Shown piece by piece: positions 8,465-18,286 of a stretch of DNA of 64,000 bases; position 1 is the first letter of the stretch, and each line of letters begins with the position of its first letter. The notes under the pieces are model-generated. The model saw only the letters and a list, made by a program, of their open reading frames with translations. It was not told where the DNA came from and searched no databases. The DNA is taken from contig NZ_CP121694.1 of the NCBI RefSeq assembly GCF_035573695.1, positions 3,103,501-3,167,500 on the forward strand, in the 5' to 3' direction. Origin of the DNA: Metallumcola ferriviriculae. GTDB lineage: Bacteria; Bacillota; JADQBR01. Position numbers and translations under genes: made by a program.

Positions 8465-8489
8465 AAAAATCAGGGGGCTTAAAGCCCCC
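8465..8489 (-). terminator. Intergenic terminator between iscU and mnmA
   Basis: On the minus strand GGGGGCTTTAAGCCCCC folds into a compact GC-rich hairpin followed by six Ts. It touches the iscU stop and ends immediately before the mnmA ribosome-binding site. No separate mnmA promoter is obvious, so it probably attenuates transcription into mnmA. Confidence 0.8.
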
Positions 8490-8867
8490 CTAGCTTGCCT
8501 GCTTCTGCTTGTAATCTTCAATAGCTTTGTGCAGTGCATCCGCTGCCAAATTTGAACAGTGCATTTTGGCCGGCGGTAATCCATCTAATTCCTCTGCAAC
8601 ATTTTTATTACTTATTTTCAATGCCTCTTCAATAGTTTTCCCTTTCACCATCTCAGTTACCATACTGCTGGTTGCAATTGCTGCTCCGCAGCCAAAAGTT
8701 TTAAACTTTACATCGGTAATAATATTATTCTCTACCTTAATGGAAATTTTCATGATATCTCCGCAGGTAGGGTTCCCCACTTCGCCGCTGCCGTCAGCAT
8801 TATCAAGTTCCCCAACATTGCGCGGGTTGGTGAAATGATCCATTACTTTTTCACTGTACATGCTCAT
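8490..8867 (-). CDS. iscU: Iron-sulfur cluster scaffold IscU/NifU-like
   Basis: A 125-residue IscU-type scaffold with the three cluster cysteines in order: C35 in GNPTCGD (with D37), C60 in FGCGAAIA and C104 in MHCSNLA. It assembles [2Fe-2S]/[4Fe-4S] clusters using sulfur from IscS. Its start lies inside the 3' end of iscS (17-bp overlap), showing translational coupling. Firmicutes often label this pair NifS/NifU, but the protein has only the U-type domain, without the C-terminal NifU extension. Confidence 0.95.
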   Translation of the reverse strand: MSMYSEKVMDHFTNPRNVGELDNADGSGEVGNPTCGDIMKISIKVENNIITDVKFKTFGCGAAIATSSMVTEMVKGKTIEEALKISNKNVAEELDGLPPAKMHCSNLAADALHKAIEDYKQKQAS

Positions 8868-10053
8868 AACACTCCTTCTGCTTGCAAGCTTCCTTGCGTT
8901 GATATAAGGGAGACATAGACCGCAGCCGCTCCACTATCTCCGGTAATACTTCCAAAACATAATCAATATCTTCTTGTGTGTTGGAACCGCCCAGTGTCAT
9001 GCGCAGTGAACCATGAGCAATTTCATGAGAAAGCCCGATGGCTAGCAAGACATGGGACGGGTCCAAAGAGCCTGAAGTACAGGCCGACCCGCTGGATGCG
9101 GCTATTCCCTTCATATCCAGACTTAATAATAATGATTCACCTTCAATGAAGCGAAAGCTGATGTTGGCGTTACCGGGAAGACGTTTGGTACGGTGTCCGT
9201 TGATACGAATATCAGGAATTCTTTCTTCAATGCCCGTTACCAACTTGTCCCTTAATCCGGAGAGACGCTTCATTTCCCCTTCATAATCCCTAGCCGCTAT
9301 TTCCGCCGCTTTCCCAAAACCCACAATACCCGGCATATTCTCGGTACCCGGGCGCCGCTTTTTTTCCTGTCCGCCACCCAGTGTAAAGGAAGGTACTTTA
9401 ACGCCTTTTCTGATATATAAACAACCGGCACCTTTGGGGCCATATATTTTATGAGAGGATGCAGTCAATAAATCAACATTCATCTGCTTGACATCTACGG
9501 GTATTTTACCATAGCTTTGTACCGCATCTACATGAAAGATAATTCCCTTTTCTCGGGTTATGGCACCTATTTCCTCCACCGGTTGAATAGTACCGATTTC
9601 GTTATTAACATGCATAATGCTGATAAAAGTGGTATCTTCTCTAATAGCTCGCTCCACCTCAGCCACGCTGACCAAACCCTCTTCATCAACCGGCAGGTAA
9701 GTGACCTCAAAGCCGTTCTTTTCCAAATGCTTAAAAGCATCTAATACAGCATGATGTTCAACCTGGGAGGTAATGATATGCTTGCCTTTTTTCTCGTTGG
9801 CATGAGCACTGCCAATAATGGCCATATTGTCCGCCTCAGTCCCACCGCTGGTAAAAATAATTTCCTTTGGGTCAGCTCCCATCAAAGACGCGACCTTTTC
9901 CCGTGCTTCCTCTAGTCCTTTTTTAGCTTCCCTGCCGAAACTGTGAATACTGGAGGGATTACCCCAAACATCAGTTAGGTATTTGTTAATAACGTCAACC
10001 ACTTCCGGATGTACCGGCGTGGTGGCACTATGATCCAGATATACTTTACGCAC
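8851..10053 (-). CDS. iscS: Cysteine desulfurase IscS/NifS
   Basis: A 400-residue class-V PLP enzyme that turns cysteine into alanine and an enzyme-bound persulfide. The PLP lysine is K202 in SSHKIYGPKGAG. The persulfide cysteine is C325 in the mobile loop SSGSACTSGSLDPSHVL, the long-loop IscS/NifS form. EHHAV and DAVQS give the cofactor-stacking and pyridine-binding residues. It sits directly after iscR and overlaps iscU. Sulfur also goes to MnmA downstream. The C-terminus KEACKQKECYEHVQ has two extra cysteines beyond the usual end. Confidence 0.95.
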   Translation of the reverse strand: MRKVYLDHSATTPVHPEVVDVINKYLTDVWGNPSSIHSFGREAKKGLEEAREKVASLMGADPKEIIFTSGGTEADNMAIIGSAHANEKKGKHIITSQVEHHAVLDAFKHLEKNGFEVTYLPVDEEGLVSVAEVERAIREDTTFISIMHVNNEIGTIQPVEEIGAITREKGIIFHVDAVQSYGKIPVDVKQMNVDLLTASSHKIYGPKGAGCLYIRKGVKVPSFTLGGGQEKKRRPGTENMPGIVGFGKAAEIAARDYEGEMKRLSGLRDKLVTGIEERIPDIRINGHRTKRLPGNANISFRFIEGESLLLSLDMKGIAASSGSACTSGSLDPSHVLLAIGLSHEIAHGSLRMTLGGSNTQEDIDYVLEVLPEIVERLRSMSPLYQRKEACKQKECYEHVQ

Positions 10054-10068
10054 TGCTATGACGCCTCC

Positions 10069-10521
10069 TTAAATGTAATACATGTAATAATCGTTTTCTT
10101 GACGCGCCTTTGCCGCATCATCGCACATATCCTGCAGTGTGATAGAATCCAACACTTCAGTAATACTGTCCCGTACTCTTTTCCAGATAGTTTTGGTAAT
10201 ACAGCTCTCCCCCCGGGAACATTCTTCCGGGTCCTCTTCACTGACGCAATCCATGGGGGCGATCGGGCCTTCCAAAACTCTGATAATGTCCCCTACTCTA
10301 ATTTCTTTCGGTTCCCGGGCCAACAGATACCCGCCCTGGGCACCGCGAATACTTTTGACTAAACCCGCCTTACGCAGTCCCGCGATCAACTGCTCAAGAT
10401 AGTGCTCAGATATCTCCTGTCGCTCCGCAACGCTCTTCAGCGAGATGGGACCTTCTCCGTAGCGCTGCGACAAGTCAAACATGGCTCTGAGGCCGTATTC
10501 TCCTTTGGTGGAAAGCTTCAT
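10069..10521 (-). CDS. iscR: Rrf2-family regulator IscR
   Basis: A 150-residue Rrf2 winged-helix regulator beginning MKLSTKGEYGLRAM. Three cysteines, C92, C101 and C107, lie in the insert that ligates a [2Fe-2S] cluster in IscR. The spacing is C-x8-C-x5-C, as in the cluster-binding group. It is first in the iscR-iscS-iscU operon, 15 bp before iscS, so it should repress its own operon when clusters are plentiful. A CymR-like cysteine regulator would lack these cysteines. Confidence 0.92.
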   Translation of the reverse strand: MKLSTKGEYGLRAMFDLSQRYGEGPISLKSVAERQEISEHYLEQLIAGLRKAGLVKSIRGAQGGYLLAREPKEIRVGDIIRVLEGPIAPMDCVSEEDPEECSRGESCITKTIWKRVRDSITEVLDSITLQDMCDDAAKARQENDYYMYYI

Positions 10522-10539
10522 ATCCTCACCTCTTTTGTA

Positions 10540-10596
10540 AACCCTACTAATTTCCTCGGTATTAATATCATAGCAAATCCCTTATGGTTTTGTCAA
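10540..10596 (-). promoter_or_regulatory. iscR promoter and candidate operator
   Basis: On the minus strand a perfect TTGACA (10591-10596) is 18 bp from TATGAT (10567-10572). Downstream, about 10540-10563, lies an imperfect inverted repeat with ATACC on one side and GGGT on the other, in the place and of the general shape of an Rrf2/IscR site. The promoter is well supported; the operator is a guess from position and symmetry. Confidence 0.65.
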
Positions 10597-10732
10597 TGGT
10601 AAAACCCGACTCAATCACTCTGATTTATTATTAATTTTCCTTATGCCAACATATTTATACAAGCAAAGCTTATCTGTGGTGTTTGAGCAAGCAGCATTAT
10701 CAGGATTTCCGTTATTAAAAAGCGATAGAAAA

Positions 10733-10765
10733 AACGGCCGGGTTAACTTTCTTCACCCTGGCCGT
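10733..10765 (-). terminator. Terminator overlapping the rarA stop codon
   Basis: On the minus strand the last codons of rarA form one arm (ACGGCCAGGGTGAAG) of a hairpin whose second arm (TTAACCCGGCCGT) includes the stop. A run of Ts follows. Confidence 0.8.
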
Positions 10766-12017
10766 CTGGCTTATAAAATTTTTGCCCCACCAAGTTATCG
10801 GGCAAATACTGTTGTTCTACATAATGCCCAGGAAACTGATGTGGGTATTGATAGTCCCTGCCATGACCCAGCACCTTGGCTCCCGAGTAATGACTATCCC
10901 GAAGATGTAACGGAACCGGTTGGGCCCGCTGGTCATTCACCGCTAAAAATGCCCTGTCCACAGCTTCAATTACCGAATTGCTTTTGGGTGCCTTGGCAAT
11001 ATAAATAATTGCTTGGGCAATAGGTATCCGTGCCTCTGGCATACCTAGCCATTCCAAAGCATTGGCGGCAGCATGAGCTAAAAGCATGGCTCTTGAGTCC
11101 GCTAAACCCACATCTTCTGACGCATGGACAATCAGACGACGAACCAAGAAACGTGGTTCCTCACCAGCTTGCACCGCCCTGGCAAACCAGTAAAGAGCAG
11201 CATCAGGGTCACTTCCCCGGAGGGATTTAATAAAAGCGGAGATAACATCATAATGATTATCCCCATCTTTATCATATCTTAATATTCGTTGTTGAATTGA
11301 TTCGGCGGCAATATCTTCATTGATACGCCGTATCCCTTCTTCGGGCGGCGTAGTAAGCACAGCCAATTCCAGGGCGTTTAAAGCATTGCGGGCATCACCG
11401 TTAGCCATCCTAACGAGGTGCTGCAAAGCAGTCTCTTCTAGTTCAACCTGATAGCTACCCAGGCCCCTCTCCTGATTTCCAAGTGCCTGGCGAAGTATTC
11501 GTTCCACCTGTTGGTCTGAAAGCTCTTTTAAGGTAAATATCCTTGAACGACTTAAAAGAGGTGAATTAACCTCAAAATATGGGTTCTCCGTAGTGGCACC
11601 AATAAGCACCACCGTCCCTTCCTCAACTGCGGGCAGCAGGGCATCTTGCTGCGCTTTATTAAAACGGTGAATTTCATCCAAGAAAAGAATGGTTTTTTTC
11701 TGATAATATTTAAGGTTCTCCCTAGCCTCATCAATTACATTACGTAAATCCTTTACACCTGCGGTAACCGCATTCAGACGCACAAACTTAGACTTGGTCA
11801 TGCCGGAAATAACCATAGCCAGGGTGGTCTTTCCGGTACCCGGCGGTCCATAAAAGATCACTGACGTTAATTGGTCCGCTTCTATAGCTCTACGCAGAAG
11901 CTTACCCCGGCCAACGATATGTTCCTGACCGATAAAATCATCCAAACTGCGGGGGCGCATGCGCTGTGCGAGGGGTTCCGCCCTCTTTTTATTGTCAGTG
12001 AAATCAAAAAGGTCCAT
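10743..12017 (-). CDS. rarA: Replication-associated recombination protein RarA (MgsA)
   Basis: A 424-residue AAA+ ATPase, typical length. Walker A is [11 protein letters not shown] near residue 55, Walker B is [11 protein letters not shown], sensor 1 is [13 protein letters not shown], and the C-terminal tetramerisation part contains [18 protein letters not shown]. RarA acts at stalled replication forks with SSB and RecA. The gene seems to be alone, with its own terminator overlapping its stop. The neighbouring iscR is separated by about 220 bp. Confidence 0.95.
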   Translation of the reverse strand: MDLFDFTDNKKRAEPLAQRMRPRSLDDFIGQEHIVGRGKLLRRAIEADQLTSVIFYGPPGTGKTTLAMVISGMTKSKFVRLNAVTAGVKDLRNVIDEARENLKYYQKKTILFLDEIHRFNKAQQDALLPAVEEGTVVLIGATTENPYFEVNSPLLSRSRIFTLKELSDQQVERILRQALGNQERGLGSYQVELEETALQHLVRMANGDARNALNALELAVLTTPPEEGIRRINEDIAAESIQQRILRYDKDGDNHYDVISAFIKSLRGSDPDAALYWFARAVQAGEEPRFLVRRLIVHASEDVGLADSRAMLLAHAAANALEWLGMPEARIPIAQAIIYIAKAPKSNSVIEAVDRAFLAVNDQRAQPVPLHLRDSHYSGAKVLGHGRDYQYPHQFPGHYVEQQYLPDNLVGQKFYKPDGQGEES

Positions 12018-12047
12018 AGGATCACCTTCTTAGTCCAAATATTAGCC

Positions 12048-13076
12048 TTATTTCCCAACTACCTCAGCGACAATTCCCACGGCTCGTTGAGCGGAGATAT
12101 CATCAATATCCCAGTGGGTGACAAAACGCAATCTCTTCTTAGTCACCGCATTTACCAATACTCCTGCCTCGGCAAGCTGCTCCACCAAATCATCTGCGTC
12201 ACCGCCGGGATAGTCAATATCAACCATAAATATATTAGTTAATACTTTATCAATTTCGACAGTCAAACCCGCTATATCATTTATCGCCCGAGCCATATCC
12301 TTGGCTCGCTGATGGTCTTCAGCTAAGCGATTGCGTCCTTTTAAAGCTACCAGACCCGCGGCGGCCAGAACCCCTGACTGACGTAAGCCGCCGCCCACCA
12401 TTTTACGCCATTTTCTCGCCCGGTTTATCCACTCCTCGCTACCCGCCAAAATGGAACCTACCGGTGCACCCAACCCTTTAGATAGGCAGAACTGCACGCT
12501 ATCTACCTCTTCGGCAATCACTGAAGCATCCACTCCCAGCGCTAGGGCAGCATTAAATATTCTTGCCCCGTCCAAATGAACGGGCAGTCCTTTCTTTCTT
12601 GCCCATTCGACTGCTTCTTTCATTCGTTCAACGGGTACCACCGCGCCGCCACCACGATTATGAGTATTCTCAAGACATAAGAGCCCTGGATTAGGAAAGT
12701 GAATATTTGCCGGGCGCCAAGCATCCTCCAGAGATTTCGGATGATAAATCCCCCGTTTATTGCTTATCAGCCGAGGAATTAGACCGCCCAAGGCAGCCAT
12801 ACCCCCTACCTCATAAAAATAAATATGGCTTTCCTCATCCAAAAAAACTTCATCGCCGGATTTGCAATGGGTCAAAATGGCCACCAGATTGCCCATGGTA
12901 CCACTGGGAACAAATAAGGCCGACTCCTTCCCCAAAATCCCCGCTGCCAACTGCTCCAATTCTTTTACTGTCGGGTCTTCCTGGTAAACATCGTCCCCCA
13001 CCACTGCGTCGGCCATTGCCTGACGCATCTCTTGTGACGGTTTAGTAACCGTATCGCTGCGTAAATCTATTAACAT
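12048..13076 (-). CDS. ltaE: Low-specificity L-threonine aldolase
   Basis: A 342-residue fold-type I PLP enzyme beginning MLIDLRSDTVTKPSQEMR, the family hallmark, with GDDVYQEDPT. The PLP lysine lies in CLSKGLGAPVGS at about residue 200, and HLDGARIFNAA gives the aspartate-arginine site. It splits L-threonine or allo-threonine to glycine and acetaldehyde, giving a glycine source. It lies 30 bp upstream of rarA and could be cotranscribed with it, though they share no function. Confidence 0.93.
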   Translation of the reverse strand: MLIDLRSDTVTKPSQEMRQAMADAVVGDDVYQEDPTVKELEQLAAGILGKESALFVPSGTMGNLVAILTHCKSGDEVFLDEESHIYFYEVGGMAALGGLIPRLISNKRGIYHPKSLEDAWRPANIHFPNPGLLCLENTHNRGGGAVVPVERMKEAVEWARKKGLPVHLDGARIFNAALALGVDASVIAEEVDSVQFCLSKGLGAPVGSILAGSEEWINRARKWRKMVGGGLRQSGVLAAAGLVALKGRNRLAEDHQRAKDMARAINDIAGLTVEIDKVLTNIFMVDIDYPGGDADDLVEQLAEAGVLVNAVTKKRLRFVTHWDIDDISAQRAVGIVAEVVGK

Positions 13077-13175
13077 TGAATTCCCTCCAAATCAAAAAGC
13101 GCATTAGCTAAGAATATAGAATATTTTTATTTATCCGCATTTCCACTTATAGCGGCATGGTAAGTCTATACATTT

Positions 13176-13203
13176 AAAAAGGCGGCTAGTTAAACTAACC
13201 ACC
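13176..13203 (-). terminator. Terminator downstream of trxA
   Basis: A 9-bp stem between GGCGGCTAG (13181-13189) and CTAACCACC, followed on the minus strand by five Ts. It lies about 85 bp beyond the trxA stop. The rest of this 210-bp gap shows nothing else I can identify. Confidence 0.7.
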
Positions 13204-13288
13204 CCAGTATGTCCATTATGCTTCTCTTGACTATGCGATAATCATGCTCAAAGTGCGATTTTACATCTCACGCATATCAGAGCAGTCT

Positions 13289-13609
13289 TTACACTGATTT
13301 CTGCACTGCAGCCAACAATTCTTCCTTAGTTTTATAACCAACCAAACGTTCGGCTTCTTCGCCGCCTTTAAATAAAATCAGTGTAGGTATACTCATAATC
13401 CCGTAACGAGCCGGAATATCCCCATACTCGTCCACATTCAATTTGGCCACCTTAAGCTCAGCTTCCATCTCTCCCGCTAATTCCTCTACTACCGGTGCAA
13501 TCATTTTACAGGGACCGCACCATGCCGCCCAAAAATCCACCAAAACCGACTTATCCGACTGAAGCACCTCTTGTTCAAAGTTTTCAGCGGTAAGCTGTAA
13601 AACTGACAT
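13289..13609 (-). CDS. trxA: Thioredoxin
   Basis: A 106-residue thioredoxin with the active site WCGPC at residues 30-34, the cis-proline in SIPTLILFKGG and the usual DVDEYGD-type segment (here NVDEYGD). It is a cytoplasmic disulfide reductase. It follows the CsoR-family repressor by 4 bp, so the two form an operon. That pairing suggests regulation by metal or sulfur stress rather than housekeeping alone. Confidence 0.94.
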   Translation of the reverse strand: MSVLQLTAENFEQEVLQSDKSVLVDFWAAWCGPCKMIAPVVEELAGEMEAELKVAKLNVDEYGDIPARYGIMSIPTLILFKGGEEAERLVGYKTKEELLAAVQKSV

Positions 13610-13613
13610 TTAA

Positions 13614-13901
13614 TCACCCCTTAGTAAATTTAGCAATCACGTCCACTAATTCTTCAATCATCGCATCTTTCGCTGCCTCGTCATTGTTTTCCAGGGCAGT
13701 TACCAAACAGCCCCGAGTATGATGTTCAAAAAGGATTGTTCCTACGCGGTTAGCGGCAGCCCTTACCGCGGCTATTTGAATGAGAATATCGACACAATAC
13801 TTGTCTTCGTTAACCATCCGTTGAATTCCTTTAACTTGTCCCTCTATTTTCTTCAGCCGACGTAACAAATCATCTTTGGAATGGTGATAGGAACCAGCCA
13901 T
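13614..13901 (-). CDS. CsoR/RcnR-family metal- or persulfide-sensing repressor
   Basis: A 95-residue all-helical repressor (PF02583). The ligand residues C36, H61 and C65 are in place (EDKYCVDIL; HHTRGC), the Cu(I)-sensing C-H-C pattern of CsoR. CstR-type persulfide sensors keep only the two cysteines, so copper is favoured, but the downstream gene is thioredoxin, not a copper pump. An inverted repeat in front of the gene (13917-13933) may be its operator. Ligand identity stays open. Confidence 0.85.
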   Translation of the reverse strand: MAGSYHHSKDDLLRRLKKIEGQVKGIQRMVNEDKYCVDILIQIAAVRAAANRVGTILFEHHTRGCLVTALENNDEAAKDAMIEELVDVIAKFTKG

Positions 13902-13916
13902 TTGAATCCCCCCCTT

Positions 13917-13933
13917 ATACCCGGTATTGGTAT
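13917..13933. promoter_or_regulatory. Candidate operator of the CsoR-family gene
   Basis: ATACC-7 nt-GGTAT is a perfect 5-bp inverted repeat just upstream of the repressor gene. It lies downstream of a TATAAT-like box on the minus strand (about 13947-13953). CsoR operators are GC-centred inverted repeats with similar ends. The assignment rests on position and symmetry only. Confidence 0.45.
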
Positions 13934-14017
13934 TTACGCTTACGCTTATTATAACATAATTCGTAAAAGCAACTAATTTTTTTACCTATTTTGCTAAATT
14001 TTCTGCTTTTAATTACG

Positions 14018-14163
14018 TGTTCAAAAAGTCCATCGTAGCAGGAGCAAGAAGTTCAAGGCGCGAAGGCTTTTAGACGCGGAGCGTACTGGTGGCGTACGTG
14101 AGCAGTCTCAAAGACTGAGCAACGCAGAAATTCGCCGCTCACCTGCGATGGACTTTTTGAACA
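14018..14163. repeat. 146-bp inverted-repeat element (MITE-like)
   Basis: The element begins TGTTCAAAAAGTCCATCG and ends with its exact 18-bp reverse complement. Further inside, the two halves keep partial complementarity (CAGGAGC against GCTCACCTG, GCGTACTGGTGGCGTACG in the middle), so the whole element can fold into one long hairpin. It has no coding capacity. The tcdA stop codon lies within it, so the last few codons of tcdA come from the element. It looks like a small non-autonomous mobile repeat; no transposase that would match it is in the window. Confidence 0.75.
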
Positions 14164-14915
14164 TCCTCTTTTAATAGTTGGTTTACCACCTCTCCGGCCA
14201 ACAGCATGCCGGAAACGGGGGGAACGAAAGAAATGCTGCCAGGGATCTGTCTTTTTTTCGCACAGGCAGCGTCACCACCGGGGCAGATGCAAAAATCCTT
14301 ACAGTCGGCCGCCCCTTTATCAGGCCGCATGGGTGTTTCAGGGGAATACACCACTTTTAACCCTGTACTAATTCCTCTTTTGCGCAGTTCTTTACGCATC
14401 ACTTTGGCCAGAGGGCACACCCGGGTCTCACTTATGTCAGCCACGGTAAGCTCAGCAGCGTTGAGTTTATTACCCGCGCCCATTGCAGATACTATCGGTA
14501 TCCCTCTCTTAAAAGCCTGTTCAATTAAATCTAACTTAGCGGTAACAGTATCAATTGCATCAATTATATAATCTAAGCTTTCATCAAGCACCTCATCGGC
14601 TTGGTCTGGTAAATACCATTTACAAAGAGCATTAACCTGAGCATCCGGATTAATATCCTTTATTCTTTCAGCCATCACTTCCACTTTCGCTCTGCCAACT
14701 GTGGAATATAATGCGTGGAGCTGCCGATTTATATTTGTGAGACAGATATCATCGTAATCAACAATGGTAAGTCGGCCAACGCCGGCCCTGACCAATGCCT
14801 CAACAGCGTAAGAACCAACTCCTCCCACCCCAAATACGGCGACATGAGCACCAGTCAGCCTGGCAACACCTTGAGGGCCAATAAGCAGTTCGGTACGGGA
14901 AAATTTATGTAACAA
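14139..14915 (-). CDS. tcdA: tRNA threonylcarbamoyladenosine dehydratase TcdA (ThiF/E1-like)
   Basis: A 258-residue E1-like protein with the ATP site GVGGVGSYAVEALVRAGVG followed by VDYDDICLTNINRQ. Later come DAIDTVTAKLDLIEQA and PVSGMLLAGEVVNQLL. TcdA cyclises t6A to ct6A on tRNA. The location between 6S RNA/aspS and other housekeeping genes matches B. subtilis yrvM (tcdA). The extreme C-terminus (DVQKVHRR) is encoded inside the inverted-repeat element, so it has probably been altered by that insertion, without loss of the catalytic fold. Confidence 0.92.
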   Translation of the reverse strand: MLHKFSRTELLIGPQGVARLTGAHVAVFGVGGVGSYAVEALVRAGVGRLTIVDYDDICLTNINRQLHALYSTVGRAKVEVMAERIKDINPDAQVNALCKWYLPDQADEVLDESLDYIIDAIDTVTAKLDLIEQAFKRGIPIVSAMGAGNKLNAAELTVADISETRVCPLAKVMRKELRKRGISTGLKVVYSPETPMRPDKGAADCKDFCICPGGDAACAKKRQIPGSISFVPPVSGMLLAGEVVNQLLKEDVQKVHRR

Positions 14916-14940
14916 TGTTGAATCCTCCTGAAACAGAATA

Positions 14941-15118
14941 AACCCCGCATATGCCGTGCCTAAACCAAGGTTTCGAACCTGCTCTCAGCAGGTGGGTGCC
15001 CTCCTGAGTGCTTTTTGTGTCCTCCTAAAGAGGCGTACAAGCCACACCCAGAGCCCAAGCTCCCTATGTGTCAGTGTTGGCTCAAAACCACGGTATATCA
15101 CGCGCATTGCAGGGTGAT
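14941..15118 (-). ncRNA. ssrS: 6S RNA
   Basis: The gap between tcdA and aspS is where B. subtilis 6S-1 RNA (bsrA) lies. On the minus strand the segment starts CCCTGCAATGCGCGTG and ends CACGGCATATGCGGGG; these pair almost completely, giving the closing stem. Between them are further paired arms around a large open middle, the promoter-mimic shape of 6S RNA, which binds sigma-A RNA polymerase. Length of about 178 nt is usual. The call combines position and fold; no covariance search was possible. Confidence 0.75.
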
Positions 15119-15222
15119 TATCTGATTTTATGGTACCACACCGCAGCCGAACTTGGCAAGTGGCAATAATTTGGATAATCCTTATCCTCCATATTATTTG
15201 GCTGAGTGTAATGCCTTATTCA

Positions 15223-17013
15223 TTATTTTTTGCCTTGATGCCCAGGACGCAGATGGAGCTCTTTAAGCTGTTTATTACTAACAGTAGAGGGCGCCTTGGT
15301 CATCATATCGGTAGAGCTTTGGGTTTTAGGAAACGCGATACAATCCCTGATGGTATCCCGGCCGGCCATAAGCATGACCCAACGGTCTAAACCAAAGGCA
15401 ATACCGCCATGCGGCGGTGTGCCATATTCAAACGCATCCAACAGAAACCCAAATTTTTCTCTCGCTTCTTCTTCACTTAAACCGATGATGCTAAACATCT
15501 TCTCTTGAATATCCCGGCGGTGAATACGGATGCTGCCACCGCCTAATTCAACGCCATTTAATACCAAGTCATACGCTTGGGCTCGAACCTGCTCAGGACT
15601 GTCGTCAAGCAAGGGCAAATCTTCTTCCAGCGGCGCCGTAAATGGATGGTGCATAGCAACATATCTATCTTCTGCCTCATCATATTCCACCAACGGAAAG
15701 TCCATTACCCAAACGAAGTTCAGTTCTTCTTTATCTATTAGGTCAAGCCGTCGTGCCAGTTCTAAACGAATATGCCCTAATGCATCTGCCACCACCGCCG
15801 GTTTATCCGCCACGAAAAGTAATAGGTCACCGGGCTCGCCATTTAACCGTTTAACCAGAGCCGCTAGTTGTTCTTCGGTAAAAAATTTGGCTATGGGGGA
15901 TTTAACTCCTTCGTCTTGCACAATCATCCATGCCAAACCCTTGGCACCGTAGATACCGACAAACTCAGTCAATTCATCAATTTCCCGCCGCGTAAAGCTA
16001 CCGCAGCCCTTAGCATTGACACCCTTGATCTGACCACCGTTTTTCGCCACAGTGGCGAATACCTTAAAATCTACCTCTCCCGCAATGTCGGTAGCATCCA
16101 CCAGTTCCATGGCAAACCTTAGATCCGGCTTATCACTACCGTAGCGGTCCATGGCTTCGTGATATGAAAGTCTGGTAAAGGGTATAGAAAGCTCCTTACC
16201 CAATACTTCTTTAAAGACCTTCGTTACCAATCCTTCCATGATGTCGATCACTTTATCTTGGTCTATAAAAGACATTTCTATATCCAATTGGGTGAATTCC
16301 GGTTGACGATCCGCCCGCAGGTCTTCATCACGAAAACAACGTGCTATCTGAAAATACCGCTCCATTCCCGATACCATTAACAGCTGTTTGAATAACTGCG
16401 GTGATTGGGGCAAAGCAAAGAATTCGCCGGGATGCAGCCGACTGGGTACTAAATAATCCCTAGCGCCCTCCGGAGTACTCTTGGTCAGCATAGGAGTCTC
16501 CACTTCCAAGAAACCTTTGTCATCAAGGAAGTCCCGCATAGCTTTAGTAGTCTGGTGACGCATAACCATTACCCGCTGCATATCCGGACGCCGTAGATCA
16601 AGATAGCGGTACTTAAGACGTACCGCTTCATCCACATCCACATCCTCGGTGATATAGAAAGGCGGTGTCTTCGCCGGGTTTAGAATGCGCAGCTCACTGG
16701 TATATACCTCTATCTCCCCGGTGGATAACGATTCGTTTTCCGTACCCGCGGGACGGCGGCGCACTTCGCCTCGCAAAGCCAGCACATATTCGCCGCGAAC
16801 TGATTCTGCCTTTTCAAAGGAACTCTCATCCACCTCCGGGCTGAAAACCACCTGAACAATTCCGGAACGGTCACGTAAATCTGCAAAGATCAGCCCGCCA
16901 TGATCGCGGCGTTTATTAACCCAGCCGTTTAATGTCACTATTTCGCCAATATTGGCGGCAGACAATTCCCCGCAATCTATACTTTTTAAAATACCGCTTA
17001 ACGTCTCAACCAT
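15223..17013 (-). CDS. aspS: Aspartyl-tRNA synthetase
   Basis: A 596-residue bacterial-type class II synthetase. The N-terminal OB fold has [26 protein letters not shown]. Motif 2 is [22 protein letters not shown] insertion domain lies around residues 290-420, and motif 3 is [15 protein letters not shown]. It charges aspartate onto tRNA-Asp, and in species lacking AsnRS also onto tRNA-Asn; the sequence alone does not settle that. It overlaps hisS by 8 bp, so the two are coupled, as in most Firmicutes. No T-box was seen upstream of the hisS-aspS pair. Confidence 0.96.
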   Translation of the reverse strand: MVETLSGILKSIDCGELSAANIGEIVTLNGWVNKRRDHGGLIFADLRDRSGIVQVVFSPEVDESSFEKAESVRGEYVLALRGEVRRRPAGTENESLSTGEIEVYTSELRILNPAKTPPFYITEDVDVDEAVRLKYRYLDLRRPDMQRVMVMRHQTTKAMRDFLDDKGFLEVETPMLTKSTPEGARDYLVPSRLHPGEFFALPQSPQLFKQLLMVSGMERYFQIARCFRDEDLRADRQPEFTQLDIEMSFIDQDKVIDIMEGLVTKVFKEVLGKELSIPFTRLSYHEAMDRYGSDKPDLRFAMELVDATDIAGEVDFKVFATVAKNGGQIKGVNAKGCGSFTRREIDELTEFVGIYGAKGLAWMIVQDEGVKSPIAKFFTEEQLAALVKRLNGEPGDLLLFVADKPAVVADALGHIRLELARRLDLIDKEELNFVWVMDFPLVEYDEAEDRYVAMHHPFTAPLEEDLPLLDDSPEQVRAQAYDLVLNGVELGGGSIRIHRRDIQEKMFSIIGLSEEEAREKFGFLLDAFEYGTPPHGGIAFGLDRWVMLMAGRDTIRDCIAFPKTQSSTDMMTKAPSTVSNKQLKELHLRPGHQGKK

Positions 17014-18286
17014 TGTTTTTCCTCCCTGCTGCTTTAGCTGTTACTATCTCAACCACATCTTCCAATGCAATCTCTTCCTGTTCTCCACTGGTCATGTCTT
17101 TTAACACGGCCTTATTTTCCTTTAATTCGACTTCACCAATTATCAAGCAGTAATTTGCACCCATCCTGTCTGCCTGCTTCATTTGCGCCTTGACACTGCG
17201 TTTCATCACGTCATGGTCGGACCTGACATGGTTGTTACGCAATTGTTCCAATAGTACAAAAGACCTTTGCTTCGCCTTATCATCCATAGTAACTATAAAC
17301 AAGTCTAATTTAGAGTCATCCGTTGTTACAAGACCCTGCTGTTCCATGGTGGCCAGGATACGTTCTAATCCTTGTCCAAACCCTATCCCCGGGGTGGACG
17401 GCCCGCCGCAGTCCTCCATCAAACCGTCATAGCGGCCGCCGCCAGCAATAGAACTCTGAGCGCCGATACCATCTACCACTATCTCGAAGGCTGTATTAGT
17501 ATAGTAATCGATGCCGCGTACCATGGTTTCATCAACAGCAAAGGGTACCCCCACCAACTGCAGATACTGCTGAACCTGTTCAAAATGCTCGGCACATTCC
17601 GGGCACAACATTGAAGTGACAGTAGGTGCTCCAAATATTAGTTCCTGGCATACCGGACTCTTACAATCAAAAATCCTTAAGGGATTTCTTTCCCGCCGTC
17701 CCTGACAGGTCTCGCACAAACTATCTTTCTTGGGCTCCAAAAACTCATGTAGTGCCTGCTTATGCTCCATACGGCATTTAGGACAGCCCACACTATTAAT
17801 GTGCAGTTCCAACCCTTTCAACCCTAACCGTCGATAAAAATCCATCGCAAGAGTGATCACCTCGGCATCGACTACCGGGTCCTTAGAACCAAACACTTCT
17901 ATCCCAAATTGATGAAACTGCCTAAATCGTCCTGCTTGAGGACGCCCGTAACGAAACATGGGTCCCAGATAATAAAGCTTAGTTGGTTGAGCATCAGCAT
18001 ACATCTTATTCTCTAGAAAGGCCCTTACCGCCGGTGCGGTGCCTTCCGGGCGCAGTGTGAGACTACGATCACCACGGTCGGTGAATGTATACATTTCCTT
18101 CTCCACTATATCAGTGGTTTCCCCCACACCCCTTTTAAACAGCTCCGTGTGCTCGAAAATAGGTGTACGGATTTCCTGATAGCCATAATCAGCACATATC
18201 TGATGAATGACCGCCTCGACCTTTCGCCACAGCAATGTCTGCAGTGGCAGTTGGTCATTAGTACCTCTAGGCCTGGTGGTTAACAT
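17006..18286 (-). CDS. hisS: Histidyl-tRNA synthetase
   Basis: A 426-residue class II synthetase beginning [14 protein letters not shown]. Motif 2 is [23 protein letters not shown], the histidine motif is [13 protein letters not shown], and motif 3 lies in [13 protein letters not shown] cysteine cluster ([19 protein letters not shown]) suggests an inserted zinc site between motifs 2 and 3, seen in some clostridial HisRS. I chose ATG 18286 because GGAGGG precedes it; an in-frame TTG 15 bases earlier overlaps that site. It overlaps hemZ by 20 bp. Confidence 0.95.
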   Translation of the reverse strand: MLTTRPRGTNDQLPLQTLLWRKVEAVIHQICADYGYQEIRTPIFEHTELFKRGVGETTDIVEKEMYTFTDRGDRSLTLRPEGTAPAVRAFLENKMYADAQPTKLYYLGPMFRYGRPQAGRFRQFHQFGIEVFGSKDPVVDAEVITLAMDFYRRLGLKGLELHINSVGCPKCRMEHKQALHEFLEPKKDSLCETCQGRRERNPLRIFDCKSPVCQELIFGAPTVTSMLCPECAEHFEQVQQYLQLVGVPFAVDETMVRGIDYYTNTAFEIVVDGIGAQSSIAGGGRYDGLMEDCGGPSTPGIGFGQGLERILATMEQQGLVTTDDSKLDLFIVTMDDKAKQRSFVLLEQLRNNHVRSDHDVMKRSVKAQMKQADRMGANYCLIIGEVELKENKAVLKDMTSGEQEEIALEDVVEIVTAKAAGRKNNG

